Shown: positions 48,273 through 60,016, counted from the first letter of the stretch. The stretch is 64,000 bases of DNA from Enchytraeus crypticus (GCA_905160935.1 CAJHZI010000629.1:466501-530500); one strand, 5' to 3'. Program-made: numbers and translations. Notes: generated from the letters alone by a model not told the origin.

Positions 48273-48897
48273 TCTTTAACTCTCAATGTTACTGAATTTT
48301 AAAATTAATTGTAGGCCTACTTAAATAAAAATAAGCTATATCTCAAGAGGTTCTATACAAAAACTCAGAAGTTGGCCTAACTCTCGTAAATATATTTGTT
48401 GTAAAACATATCACGACACTTTATTTTAATTCAGTCGCGTGCTTTATGATGAAAAAGCCGTACTAGGCTCAAGCCGTTTTCATACATACCTGATCGCTGT
48501 TTAGTTGGCGTCAGACCGCAAAGCTGAAACAATCTGTTAGCAGATGCAGGCATATATTCAACGTTAATTAAGTCTGGTAGTTGGAACGAATCCTTCGAGT
48601 CCGGAAGCTCCGGGAATGAATAGTAATGGCGAGCATCCGGGCAGTTCTCTGATATTTATTCCGAGATATATGCTGCGAATGATTGAGCGCCAAAACGAGA
48701 TGAATAATTCTAAGAAGCTGATGTAAGACCGTAGTTGACGAAACACTGTATTACAATAACGGATAGCGTAAATGTCGAAGGTAAAATTTTAAATTTGGAG
48801 TATAGTATTTCGGTATTTTGACATTTTCATGTAGCCTTTTTAGACTTCGAAAGATTTATGGAAAATCATATATTTAATGATATGCATATCACAATTT

Positions 48898-49171
48898 CTC
48901 GTGTTGTGCCTGGGAGACTGAAAAATAGACCAACCGTAAACTGCACGTGTCGTAAGAGGCGATTAAACAAGAGCTGAGGAAGGTAACGGAAACCACATCA
49001 GAAGCCATTTTATTCTCAAGCAATAGACTACAGGAGGATGTGGATTGGGCATAGCCTTTTTGCGAAGGGATTTACGCGTTGATCGATGGAGTGCACTTCA
49101 TGAAACGCATCATATGAGTAGTAATATGTACCTTGAACCTGCCAATTGACAGAAGACTAGCTAAGGAGATT
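48898..49171 (+). mobile_element. SINE-GA, full length, tail short
   Basis: Head 'ctcgtgttgtgcctgggaga', 'atagaccaaccgtaaactgc', 'acgtgtcgtaagaggcgatt'; body 'aaccacatcagaagccattt', 'ggattgggcatagccttttt', 'gttgatcgatggagtgcac'; end CCTGCCAATTGACAG, AAGACTAG and a short AAGGAGA tail. It aligns end to end with the copy at 32252. No coding capacity. Confidence 0.75.
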
Positions 49172-49469
49172 AAAATAGAACGGTCAGTAAATTTAGCTGT
49201 ATTTCCTCATTGAACTACTAAATAAAACTTTAATTGTAGTTTTAACTGTAGCTTTAGTTTTATTATATACCAAATACTAAATATTTGCATCATTTGGACA
49301 GAAAATGCTCCCAATAATTTAGCATTTTCGTTAAATCAACTTTATGGCGACAAGCAAATCGAACTTGCAAGACTATATTTTACTTTCGTGCAACCAAAAC
49401 TTTTCTCTACTATAAAATTTTTCGATCGTATTACGTCTTACTGACAACCGTATAGGTGTAATTCTATTT

Positions 49470-49690
49470 CCACGTGATATAACGAAGGCCCTTGTGAGAC
49501 ATCTCCCGTGGGGTTCCGTATCATTATCCGACACGTAAATGCATTTCGCCGGTAACTAGCGGACGGTTAGTCACTGCGACGCCGTGGTAATGCCGCTCGG
49601 TCGACCAGTTTACGCGCCTAGATTAGAAGATGATGAGACGCTTTCCACTGGGATAATTGTTACTTTGGAGTCCTGTAGTGGTATTAGTAG
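49470..49690. other. GC-richer non-repetitive island in intron 2
   Basis: Contains 'ccacgtgatataacg', 'catctcccgtggggttccg', 'cgccggtaactagcggacgg' and 'ccgctcggtcgaccag'. Not similar to the repeat families here, and no exon-like frame stands out. It may be a regulatory element of the surrounding gene; this is inference. Confidence 0.3.
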
Positions 49691-49749
49691 CGACTCGTTC
49701 TACTAATGTTACAGTGTGACAACTGCTCAGTTAACCAGCAGTCAGTTCG

Positions 49750-49968
49750 GCATAACCACGTATCTTCAGTAAGTCTGATATAACCACGTATCACCAGTGG
49801 GTTTTGTGTAACCACGTATCATCAGTGAGACTGGTATAACCACGTATCTGTAGTGAGTTGGGTATAACCACGTATCATCAGTGGGTCTGGTATAACCACG
49901 TATCATCAGTGGGTCTGGTATAACCACGTATCATCAGTGGGTTTTGTGTAACCATGTATCATCAGGGG
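49750..49968. repeat. 28-bp minisatellite, 8 copies
   Basis: Unit TATAACCACGTATC followed by ATCAGTGGGTCTGG, with variant ends (GGGTTTTGTG, GAGACTGG). Confidence 0.95.
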
Positions 49969-50698
49969 GAATTTGTACTAATGCTCCGTGTTAGCTGTAT
50001 TGCCTCTGCATAGCCAGGGAAAAATGATTACTTTCTGAACATATAATTCGCTTATTCTGTCTGCTAGATGTCGAATAACATTTCGAATGTAATTGGCGTG
50101 GCCAAGTTTTGATAGGCAACATTGAGAATTTAAATTTTTATGCTAAAAGAAAGATTATCTAGCAGACCAAATTAAAAAAGAGATAGTAATGTCAAAATAG
50201 AATAAATTAAACAATAATAGTAATTTGCCAATTAATTTAATCAATCAATATGTAGAAAATTAGAAATAGATTTAAAATAAATAGCTAACGTTAACATCTA
50301 GACCTGTTCTGAAGTCTGTATATATACAAGAAATGGTAGGCTTTTTGTCTCTTTCAATGCCTGGGGACATTGATAATGGAGGAAATATGTTTTGTCTTAT
50401 CTGCGCAGAAATAGGAGACGGTATTTCCTGTTCAGACATTTAAAATCGCTTTCTACAAAAGTAAATATTTTAAAATCTGTTTTAATTTATTACTGGTGAA
50501 ATATACATCAACACAACTAAAGCGAGAAGATGTCGAGCAAGATTAAGAAAACAATTAATAAAACATTAACAAAAATAACACAAATTTATGGCTCACATTT
50601 TCGAGCACATGGCCAATGAACTACGTTGAACTGATTTGAGACGCTGCAACTTAAATTCAATTTTTGTATTATTACGTTCAGTCATAGAATATTATTTT

Positions 50699-51025
50699 TT
50701 TCAGTCCGATATTGTCACAGTTTCTATTCTATATTACTATTATTAGTTTCAATCAAACATATTGCATTAGTTTTAGTCCTATACTGTGTTTAGTTTCAGC
50801 CCTTTGATAGTAGCAGTTGTGTATTATTATTAGTTTCAGTCTTGTATTGTTGGTAAAGCTAGTGTTAGCGTCAGCTTCCTCACTCGAAGCGATGTCAGTG
50901 ACGGAAGAGAGCCCATGATTTGAATATTGTTATTAGTTCCAGTTCTGTATTGTTATTAGTTTCAGTTCTATACTGTTATTAGTTTCAGTTCTGTACTACT
51001 ATTAGTGTCAGTTCTATATTGTTGC
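50699..51025. repeat. About 23-bp degenerate tandem repeat TATTATTAGTTTCAGTTCTG
   Basis: About eleven imperfect copies. The array is split by a SINE-D fragment at 50851-50925, with repeat units resuming right after it. Confidence 0.8.
50851..50925 (-). mobile_element. SINE-D fragment inside a tandem array
   Basis: 'ggtaaagctagtgttagcg', 'tcagcttcctcactcgaagc' and 'gatgtcagtgacggaagaga' up to the B-box region 'gatttgaa'. The tRNA-like head beyond the B box is missing, as in a 5'-truncated insertion. Confidence 0.7.
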
Positions 51026-52489
51026 AGCTATAGTAGTCTTCTGCCTGTTTTATCTTTCCATTTCACTATTAAGTTCGTCTTCATCGCTACTTCTTCCGGT
51101 GAGTCAGAGTTTTCCAGTATTGGTTTCCACTAATAATCTATCGGAATCACCGGATACGATTGTCCATAGTTCTCTTCAGTCATGAACCTATGGGGTAAAT
51201 TTTCTCTATTAGTTCACTAAGATGATAAATATTAGCTTTATTTAAGCTTATTATTAGGGCACAATTTATATATGATAAGAGATTTATTTCTATTTGAAGT
51301 GCTATATGCAGTATATGAATCTGTCATTGATATGTGTATTATTTTGTATTTGATGTTGCATTGTATGTCTTATTTTAGTTTCTTGTAATATGGACAACTA
51401 TATGTCTGAAGAGATAAATGCGTGAAGATGATGATGATTATTATTTTATGTTCTGATCTAATCCAACAGAATGATATTAAAATATTAAACTCTAATTTAA
51501 TGATAAAAATAAACTAAAAAAATTGTTGAGGTAATTATTAAACATAAACGCGATGATTTCTCTCAATAATTATTTAATTACAATTTAATAATAATAAATT
51601 AAATAATACAACAACATAATACAATAAATAATTTAATAATAATACTAATAATGCAACTGAAGCTATATTTTTACTGACTTTAAAATTGATTAAGTAATTT
51701 TAACCTTTTTAACCAGAGCAAACATAATTTACATTTGATACTTTAGATTTGAATTTTAAATTCTTCATCGCAAATTTCTGAGAGAACCTGAACCGAACGA
51801 ACACTCGACGATCAGGTCAGTTAATTTCCTTTCAAAATCGCACAAAATAAGAGATTAAGCTGATGTTCGTACGTTGAAGGAAGATAAATCCTGATATATC
51901 CTCTGTGGCGCAATATCATCACGCTGTAAGACCATTCATCACAGTACTGAGACTATAATATGTTAAGCTTCCGTGGCGACTTCTTAAGAACATCAAAGTC
52001 TCACGCTAGGAGACGGTAGATTACACCCCGTTAATTAGTTTTCGACCGAGCCTCTTCAGTAGAGATCATGAAATTGAGTCGAGGGGTGGGGTGGATAGTG
52101 GAAAGTGAAAACGGACGGGAGGGGATGTTATGGAAGAGATAGCTGGTAATAGAATTTCTTTAGAAATGGTCGGATGGTTTGAGTCAATCGACAGAAGGAA
52201 ATTGTGAGTCTGTACATGCTTAGAAATCGATGATGTTAGGTGGAAGAAAGTCGCATAGGCAAAAGTTCTAGATATTGCGCTGTAGGCCTTTAAACTAAAG
52301 TTGAGAAGAGTAACGATATTTGTACACTTCATTATTTGCTGTAATAATTGTGCACTGCAAAAATTAGTTATCTTAGCATTTACATGTCTCAATTGATTAG
52401 CAAAACGAGCTTTAAGCTAAAATTTTACTGTATGATAATTATTTCATCAATCAGATTTATGAATGATATTGGACATTTGAATAAATTCG

Positions 52490-52703
52490 TCATCATCAAA
52501 GTTCTCCCTTGAATTCCAGTTTAGCCAGAACCCTTAAATTTTTCCATTAATTTTAGAAAATGCAGCAATTTTTGGATCCTATAGGTCTTTACCAACCGAA
52601 TGGCTTTTTTGACGTTCGTTTGGATCTTAGAGCTTTGTCGCATTTTACGACACGCGCAGTCACAGGTTGGTCCATTCTTTACCAAACCGGACACAACACG
52701 GGG
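52490..52703 (-). mobile_element. SINE-GAT copy
   Basis: Reversed tail 'catcatcaaagttctccctt', 'gaattccagtttagccag', then 'accaaccgaatggcttt', 'gcattttacgacacgcgcag', 'ggttggtccattctttacc' and 'ggacacaacacggggc'. The middle is shorter than in the copy at 8429. Confidence 0.7.
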
Positions 52704-52967
52704 CACTAGAATGAATTTCAATAAAATTGTGAGTGAGTGTGATATACGACAATGTTCCAGCTCCCATGTTCTCTCTTATTACGGTACTCGCAAAATACAT
52801 TTCTAATCTGCTGTCACTCTCACTGTAAGAGCTAATTCATCTCATAATAAAACAGGGTTTTATCAAGCATAGCTGATAACATATCATTTTATATATTTGA
52901 ATCATTGATAATATGTTACAAGTAATGCTTTGAAATTCCGTATTTTATTACTTCTTAGTTATTTCTC

Positions 52968-53379
52968 GTTTGGACTACGCTATTGTATGGTTTGTGAAAC
53001 ATTGACCTTAAGGGAGGAAGATATTAAGAAACTGGAGGCATTGGAAATGTGGATTTGGAGAAGAATGGAGAGGATTAGTTGGACTCAAAAGGCTACAAAT
53101 GAGGAAGTTATAGAGAGAGTTGGCACAGATAGACAGTTGATAAATGTATTAAGAAATAGGAAGAAGAGTTGGATAGGACACATTCTAATGGGGAAGGTCT
53201 ATTAAATGGGGTCAAAGAAGGTAGAATGGAAGGAAAATGAGGCAGGGGCAGGCCGAGATTAGGTATGTTAGATGATTTAAAGACCCACTCATATGTGGAA
53301 ATGAAGAGAAAGGCGGAAGACAGAGAAGAGTGGAGGCGTTATATACCATGGACCTGCCAGTAGGCGGTGCAATAAGAGA
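52968..53379 (+). mobile_element. LINE-alpha, 5'-truncated, with exact target duplication
   Basis: Reads RLCMVCETLTLREEDIKKLE, AIWIWRRMERISW-like (seen as ALEMWIWRRMERISW), TNEEVIERVGTDRQLINVLR and NRKKSWIGHIL, then, after a frame change near 53200, GRGRPRLGMLDDLKTHSYVE and EDREEWRRYIPWTCQ. This is the reverse transcriptase C-terminal region up to the end of the protein. The 3' hairpin is CTGCCAGTAGGCGG and the tail is only AAGAGA. The 12-bp sequence TAGTTATTTCTC flanks it on both sides (52956-52967 and 53380-53391), which proves insertion by target-primed reverse transcription and fixes both ends. Confidence 0.9.
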
Positions 53380-53767
53380 TAGTTATTTCTCAAGACACGT
53401 GCAGCATTCGTGTAGTTTCGTACAGAAATTCTCCGAAACTCAGAGACGTAAATTTAATTATATATCATAGGTATTCAAGGTAACGAAACTATTACAACGA
53501 TTTTGTTCGGTTTCGAAAACCTATTAAATTAAATTGCAATAATTAATTACTGATGCCGTAAACTTTAGCTATAATTTGAGAATGGAACCTGTATCTTATT
53601 CCAATTATATCTTCTGTTAACATGTCTATTTTTTTAAATTTTATTTACTTAAAATCTATATAATTTAATTTATTTTATTTTTAAATACTTCTCTTCGGCA
53701 TCGTTTTGCTTTCTTCAAGCCTGACATAACAAATACCCAAATTAAATTTGTCATCTCAATACTGTGA

Positions 53768-53897
53768 AAAGCTGTAAAGCTAATATTTGTCATTTTCATC
53801 TCTAGAAAGAAGGAAGAGCCCAGGATTTGAATCCTGCATGGCCCGCACATACTGATCCGCAGTTGGATATCTTACAAACATCGCCACTGGCGCAAAC
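53768..53897 (-). mobile_element. SINE-D copy, diverged body
   Basis: 'aaagctgtaaagctaatatt' at one end, 'gagcccaggatttgaatcct' (reversed B box AGGATTCAAATCC) and 'ctgatccgcagttggatatc', 'catcgccactggc' at the head end. Confidence 0.7.
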
Positions 53898-55699
53898 GAG
53901 GGCGATGTCGGCGTATATTTTAATTATTATAGTTTAAATTTCCATAAGTTGAATTAACTGTTGTTAAATTTTTACATTATTGTAACATCATATTGTAACA
54001 TCATTACTGTTATTTTGTATAATATGGTTGTTTTATTTCTTGATAATTAGAATATAACAGTTATTTTCTAACATGGATGATTAATTAGTCGGGCCAGTAA
54101 TTTATGCAAGGATCTCGACAGAATGTTCTTGAAGTATCGTTGAAATAATTGTTTTACTTCTGCACTCTCTCAAGTACACGGATTATCTCTCTGTTTGCTG
54201 CGGACTCGACCAATCCATAGGTCGACTCTTGTCTTTAGAGGCTGATATTAACATTATATCATCTCCAGATGGCGTCTTACAATAATGGACTCCCTGATAG
54301 TGCAGCGTTAGCACTATAAGAGGGAATCTGGATTGCTTCGAGGCTGGATTAAAGAATAAATTGCAGGCCTTTACCTTGCACTAGGAATTCATTTAAAAAT
54401 TTGACCATTTAAGGATTGTTTCATATGGAAATGTCAAATGCAGGCAAACTGAAATGTCGTGAATTAATTGAATTTAGTAATTTAGGATAGGCGACTTAGT
54501 TGGTTTAGATTATTATTAGTTTGAATTATTCGTTAAACTTATTCTTTTGAATTGATGCTTGGATTGCACTCTTCACTGATAATCATGATACCATCTGCTC
54601 GAATCTCAACCGTTCAGTGTCTGACTCCTTAGATACGCAAAACTTGGCGATTTTATACATTTCTTGAAAGTAGAATTACTAGCAACTGATCGGGTCTTCT
54701 GGTCTTGCAGAGATAACTAGAATGAATATGAGTTAAAGGTACTTAAAACAATTCAGATCTGTTTGTCTTTTGTGCTTACTGCCTCACTGCGGTATTTTAC
54801 TGAAATTTTAAAAATAAAAGAGTTAAAGTCAATCAAGGAGCTCTAATATGTACTGTAATAGTACTCTAGTACGCAATAGTTTAAATTTTGTCAATAAGTA
54901 GGAAATCATAAGTATGGGAACTGTTGAATATGAGAACAAATTAAAAGTAAAATAGGCCCTAATTTTAATTTGTAAAACGAATTAAATATAAAATTTTTTG
55001 AAAAGTGAAAATGAAATAGGAGAAAAAAATTAAATTTAGCTCTAACAGTTGATGCGAAATCATGAAATAACAGTGTAATGTGCTATATATCTTTAAAAGT
55101 ATCTGTTTAATAAAAAGAAGAAAGCTCTGGTTTAAAAGGTTGAAACTGGGGTGTATAAGATACACAAAGAGGCAGAAAATTTTACAATAGATGTATGAGA
55201 TTCTCTAATGATAGAAAGAACTGACCATTCCTTCTAGTTATGAACTTATCGGTGCACAGTTGTAACCAGGATGGCATAAATATGAGGAAATGGAAAGCAA
55301 GGAGGCATAAATAAGAGGCAGACAGGGTATGGAGGAAAGATGGAATAAATGGCTGCACGCATGACTAGAAGCGCTTCATCATGCGACCATCCTAGCGTAC
55401 TGCGCATGCGCACTGACCTCTTTCATCACCATTAATCAGCGGTCTGGTCGTTCTCAAGGCTTGGTCAAGCTCAGACGATAGATTGTTCTAATAAAGCTGG
55501 TGTACTTGTAGACCGCCATGTTTAATCTATGTATTACTATCGCAATGAACAGGCTAAGCTCTGAAAGAAGGAAAGTTTCGTGGAAGTGTTTTGGCCATAT
55601 TTTAGGCGTTGCATGTTGGTTTCTGTTGGAGGTGTGTACTGTCAGAGTGTCAGAGATGGTCCTGCGACCTGTAGTGGGGCAGTCAGAAGAAAATGGGGG

Positions 55700-55860
55700 C
55701 AGGCAATTTAGACCATTTTCCGTGTAACGAGTCTAGTGAATGTCCGAGATTTTACTCTTAGATTAGCGCGGCTGGAATTCGAAACCACGAGGGTTCAATT
55801 CAACTCAGGATTTGTCATTTAAAACTTCATGACGTTACTCCTACACTGTTAAGACATTCG
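55700..55860 (-). mobile_element. SINE-A copy, 3'-shortened
   Basis: 'ggcaatttagaccattttcc', 'gtgaatgtccgagattttac', reversed B box 'attcgaaaccacgagggttc', then 'acttcatgacgttactcct'. The terminal 'gatatcaacac' part found in other copies is missing. Confidence 0.75.
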
Positions 55861-55889
55861 ATGTGATGAGACTGTCAGATTGATTGATT

Positions 55890-55940
<51 letters not shown>

Positions 55941-55950
55941 GAGAGAGAGA
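55890..55950. repeat. (GA)n microsatellite
   Basis: About thirty GA units with GGA interruptions. It lies 30 bp beyond a SINE-A, not next to a GA-tailed element. Confidence 0.95.
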
Positions 55951-56019
55951 ACTATGTATATTTCAATACACTCAAAATATACAGTGAACTACACAAGCAA
56001 GGCCGTCAAAGTGGGCACA

Positions 56020-56092
56020 AGTAACCTATCTAGTTGACGCCCCCTATCTAGTTGACGACCCCTATCTAGTTGACCACCCCTGTCTAGTTGAG
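56020..56092. repeat. 18-bp tandem repeat, 4 copies
   Basis: Unit CTATCTAGTTGACGACCC with small changes. On the minus strand each unit has GGGTCGTCAACTAG. Confidence 0.9.
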
Positions 56093-57234
56093 AGCGGAGC
56101 TCGAGCTACTCTCAGCCAGGACTGGTTGAGCTAGTGCCTTCGGGGACCGCGATGATTCGACTCTATAGCAATTTGTTTAGCAGGCAAGCATGTTACCTCC
56201 TCAGCCATTAGCCAGTGTAGTAAATCGCCTAATTTACCTAAATTAGTGTAGTAAATCACCTTCCACCTAATTTACGATCATATCGTTCCGTTAACTGTTT
56301 CAATATTAATCTTCGTCAGTACTTATTAATAGTTATTAATGATACTGATCTTAAATGTATAATTATGTCTACCTATTATCATTAATTTTCCGTATTTTGA
56401 ATTTCTTTATTTCAATTCTTTAATTTCTACTTTATATTTTCGTTTGAAGTTCACCATGGTTCACATTTAAATTGTGCTCACTTATTGCATTTACTTGTTT
56501 GTTTGCATTGCTTGTGAACTGTCCAGGGTTGAATGACCCTTTTTGGTGATCTAAATAAATAAATAAATGTAAAATTCAAGAATAAAAATATATAGAGAGA
56601 ACTAGTAACTTAATCTTAATCATAAAAAATATTACGTTCAACGATAGTTTTACATTATAAAGTTATAGTTTCCCCTAAGCTCATATTGAAACTGTCGCTA
56701 AATTCTGCTGCGACATATGCAGTTAGGTCTATTATGGGGATTTATTAAGTTAACTTGAAATATTACTCATGTAATATTTTTATTGCCCAAGCTAAATAGC
56801 CAAATGACAAAAAGATTATTGGTAGAACTCTGCTAATTTATATAACAGACTTAATCAAATGTTTGAGTCGCTGATGATTTTAACTCTTTCCGGATCAATA
56901 TAACATCCACGGTCCGCCATCACGGCAAGTCATACGGTTCGTCGAGCAGAATCCTGCTTTAAATGTCCTCCTCTATTTTTCTTTTTACTTGTTCTTCCTC
57001 TGTGTTCTATATGTCATGTTTCAATAGCTGATGGTAAAATAAAAGCGTCGTCTAGTTGGATGGATAAGCTATGACTGTAGCAGGTGTAGAATCGGTTAGG
57101 AGTCTCGACCCAGCAGCTGTTAGAAGCTGTTAGCAGCTGTTAGAAGGGAGGTTGATAATGAATCCCTGATCAGTCCGTTACCGATGTTTCTTCGAAGCGA
57201 AATGTTTGGCAAGAGCATGATAAGTGACCCGACT

Positions 57235-57325
57235 GGAGGACTAGGGGTATCTAAGACCCCAAAATTCAGTGCTCAGCCCCCAATTTTCAACCACCTGTCC
57301 ATGTAAATATACAGGTCTCCAGAGA
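57235..57325 (+). repeat. Dispersed repeat, pair with 35252-35345
   Basis: 'ggaggactaggggtatctaa', 'aaattcagtgctcagccccc' and 'gtaaatatacaggtc' follow the order of the other copy. Confidence 0.45.
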
Positions 57326-57384
57326 TCTCTATGTTTCGATGGCCAATGATGGTTTGTAATTTATGTAAACCAGAGATCAGTAGG

Positions 57385-57465
57385 TGTGAGGTTAAGAACT
57401 TGAGTTCACTCGTCACTTACATATTTTTGATGAAATTAACGTTAACATCGGCAGAAGTAGTTTAG
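57385..57465 (+). mobile_element. SINE-D fragment, diverged
   Basis: 'gatcagtaggtgtgaggtt', 'gagttcactcgtcacttac' and 'gatgaaattaacgttaacat' in family order. The B box is worn. Confidence 0.5.
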
Positions 57466-57689
57466 AGTCTAGATTTTAAATATATATTATACTTTATATA
57501 TACATTAATTCTAAATTATATTATGCTATATTTTACATTATAATAAATTATAGTATATTATTTACAATATTTTATTATACTTTATATACTCTATTTTAAA
57601 ATTTTATTATACTTAATAATTCATCTCAACTGTGTTGCACTTGAAGCAACTGATGCTTGGTAATTACAAACCATCGTTATAGGCTGACT

Positions 57690-57900
57690 CTCATTTTGAA
57701 TTTAGCTCATGCAGTATGGAACTCTCTATCTTCTGATCTGCACTCTTCTACTGCTATTTCCACTTCTTTCTGTAGTATATTGAAAACACATCTCTTCCCA
57801 CCACCATAGATGTATTTCACCGTATCTGACAGTGTTTGAACAACACCTGACCGCACCGTTTGCGATCTCCTCTCTGTCTATCTCTATCTCTCTCTCTGTT

Positions 57901-57956
<56 letters not shown>
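57690..57956 (+). mobile_element. CR1/L2/Jockey-like LINE 3' end followed by (TC)n
   Basis: Frame at 57705-57806 reads AHAVWNSLSSDLHSSTAI then SILKTHLFPPP before a stop at 57807, the typical end (HA.xxWNSLP..., KTHLF) of reverse transcriptase in these LINEs. About 60 bp later a (TC)n tract of 90 bp begins. It may or may not be the same family as LINE-beta, whose tail is GTT-like; the 3' hairpin of that family is not seen here. Confidence 0.7.
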
Positions 57957-57959
<3 letters not shown>

Positions 57960-58087
57960 GCACGTGTTCTTCTAAGTCATTTGCGTGAATAAGTATATGA
58001 TAGCATTTGATGCCAAAAAGTCCTTCGTGTCATTTGTATGAAGAAAACTGAAGCTAAACCTTTATCTTTATTTCAATAATTTTTACT

Positions 58088-58390
58088 CTCTCTCTCTCTC
58101 TCTCTCTCTTTTAGTGCACTGCCTACTGGCAGGTCCATGGTATATAACGCCTCCACTCTTCTCTGTCTTCCGCCTTCCTCTTCATTTCCACATATGAGTG
58201 GGTCTTTAAATTATCTAACGTACCTAATCTCGGCCTGCCCCTGCCTCTTTTTCCTTCCATTTTACCTTCTATGACCTCTTTTAATAGACCTTCCCCACTT
58301 AGAATGTGTCCTATCCAACTCTTCTTCCTATTTCGTAATACATTTATCAACTGTCTGTCTGTGCCAACTCTCTCTAGAACTTCTACTATG
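58088..58390 (-). mobile_element. LINE-alpha, 5'-truncated, with (GA)n tail and exact target duplication
   Basis: Minus-strand frame 58123-58350 reads INVLRNRKKSWIGHILSGEG, LLKEVIEGKMEGKRGRGRPR, LGTLDNLKTHSYVEMKRKAE and DREEWRRYIPWTCQ: the intact C-terminus of the LINE protein. Then come the perfect hairpin CTGCCAGTAGGCAG, TGCACTAAAAGAGAG and a GA tail of some 24 bp. AATTTTTACT at 58078-58087 and 58391-58400 is a perfect 10-bp target duplication. The copy starts mid-ORF, so it is dead on arrival, but its undamaged frame suggests a fairly recent insertion. Confidence 0.92.
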
Positions 58391-58689
58391 AATTTTTACT
58401 ATGAGCCTCATATATAAATGTACATGTATATTTGACCTCGTCTTAAATGTATTGACTGAGAAGCCATTAATATTAAGTTTAATTCAGTGTTATTTTAAAC
58501 AAATAACTTCTCGATGTAATTTTTGTCATTTATAGTTAAGTTTCATCTATTTAATGGAATATTTTTAATATTTTATAACATTAAGAATATTTTACTAGAT
58601 CAACTTTAATGCAATAATGCACAGATTTTAATTGTTTTCTAGAAAACGTAAATGCTGCTTAAATATTCGGAATCTAATCAATTTTCATT

Positions 58690-58960
58690 TGGACACGCAT
58701 ATCGTAGAAAATAACCCGTTCTTGCTCGGTAGGTTAGCGCGAGGGTTATTAGGTATGGCATTAGAGAACATTAAGTGCACGAGCCGGCTATTATGGGAAC
58801 GAATCCACACCGAGCTAAGGGCCATAGATCATCTGAACCGGGAGATGCTGTACACAAAATGTCCACTCTTTCTTCATTAAATGGAAATCCGAGACCCGTT
58901 AGCGGCAGTTCAGTATCGCAGACCAGGTCAGTGCATTGGCTGGGATGTGAGAGAGGGAGG
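58690..58960. other. GC-richer unassigned patch
   Basis: Non-repetitive, with two overlapping open frames on the + strand (58632-58880 and 58775-58969). I recognise no protein family in either and see no splice pair in phase with robo. It could be regulatory DNA. Confidence 0.25.
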
Positions 58961-59084
58961 GGGGTGTAAGTGGATGTGGAGTGAGAGTGCTACACTAGGA
59001 TGGGGGGTGATAGTGACACCAATTTTGAAACTCAATGAAATATGTTAAGAAAATGCTGACCTATAGACGCATTTATTTTGATAT

Positions 59085-59118
59085 AAGCTTGCAGGCATAC
59101 CGAAATGCCTGCAAGCTT
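59085..59118. repeat. Perfect 14-bp inverted repeat (hairpin)
   Basis: AAGCTTGCAGGCAT (59085-59098) and ATGCCTGCAAGCTT (59105-59118) are exact reverse complements around a 6-nt loop. Confidence 0.9.
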
Positions 59119-59224
59119 TTACCAAGATAAATGCCAAGCCATAATAAGTGCTAAATCATACTAAGCCTTTAGTATGATCAGTCAAGTTCAGTCTTTAGTA
59201 TGATAGGTCACAGATGTGCAAATG

Positions 59225-59325
59225 TGGATCAGTAGGTGCCTAGTTAGAATTCAGCACTCGACCCGTCACTGACATGCCTTCGATAAGAGACTGACGGCAA
59301 AGTCGGCTTTCGGCTTTAGCGTTTT
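59225..59325 (+). mobile_element. SINE-D fragment
   Basis: 'ggatcagtaggtgcctagtt', 'gacccgtcactgacatgcct', 'tcgataagagactgacggc' and 'tcggctttagcg' follow the SINE-D body. The B box is diverged. Confidence 0.5.
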
Positions 59326-59977
59326 TCTTTAATAAAAGTCAGCTTTTAGTGCCATTTAATTTTTGTATCTACGCCATAATTGGTGAAATTTAGAGAATTT
59401 AATTTTACTTAAACTAAATTGTAGTTATTTTTTAGTTTAAATGATAGTTAGTTTAGTTTAAATGATACAAATATTACACCTAGGCTTATTGCTAAAAATG
59501 TAGCCAATAGGAATTTGCACTCACCTAAATAAATGCGCCGGACTAGAGCACATTACGTGAACGTCTATAAGCTACGTGTGGAGAATGGTCTAGAGCCGTG
59601 TGATAGGAAGTACAGGATAGGATGTGGATTGTGCGGATTAGATGAGTGGAGACTTTAGAAAGGCGATTGAGAGAAAGTAAAAGAACGAAAAAACGAGAAT
59701 AAGAGCGTGAATGAAGTTTAATGGGTAGAAATGAAACGGTTATGTGAATATATAGGAAGACAAGAACTAAATAATACACTCCGAGAAATATAAAATCCTA
59801 CATTTCATTAAAGTACATTATATAGAAGCAGGAATGGAAGAAAATTAGAAAATAGAGATGCCTGATACACCATGAGAGGAAATTGTGAACAAATAAAATT
59901 GCTCAATGCTTCGAATGTCGATTTTGCATTTACAAAAATATAAACACCGGAAGGCAGACATTTATGGCATTAAATGT

Positions 59978-59985
59978 CTATATAG
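59978..59985. repeat. hAT target site duplication, left copy
   Basis: CTATATAG, identical to 61965-61972. It has T at position 2 and A at position 7, as in the hAT nTnnnnAn preference. Confidence 0.85.
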
Positions 59986-60016
59986 TAGAGATGGGAATTT
60001 TATGAATTTTCAGAGT

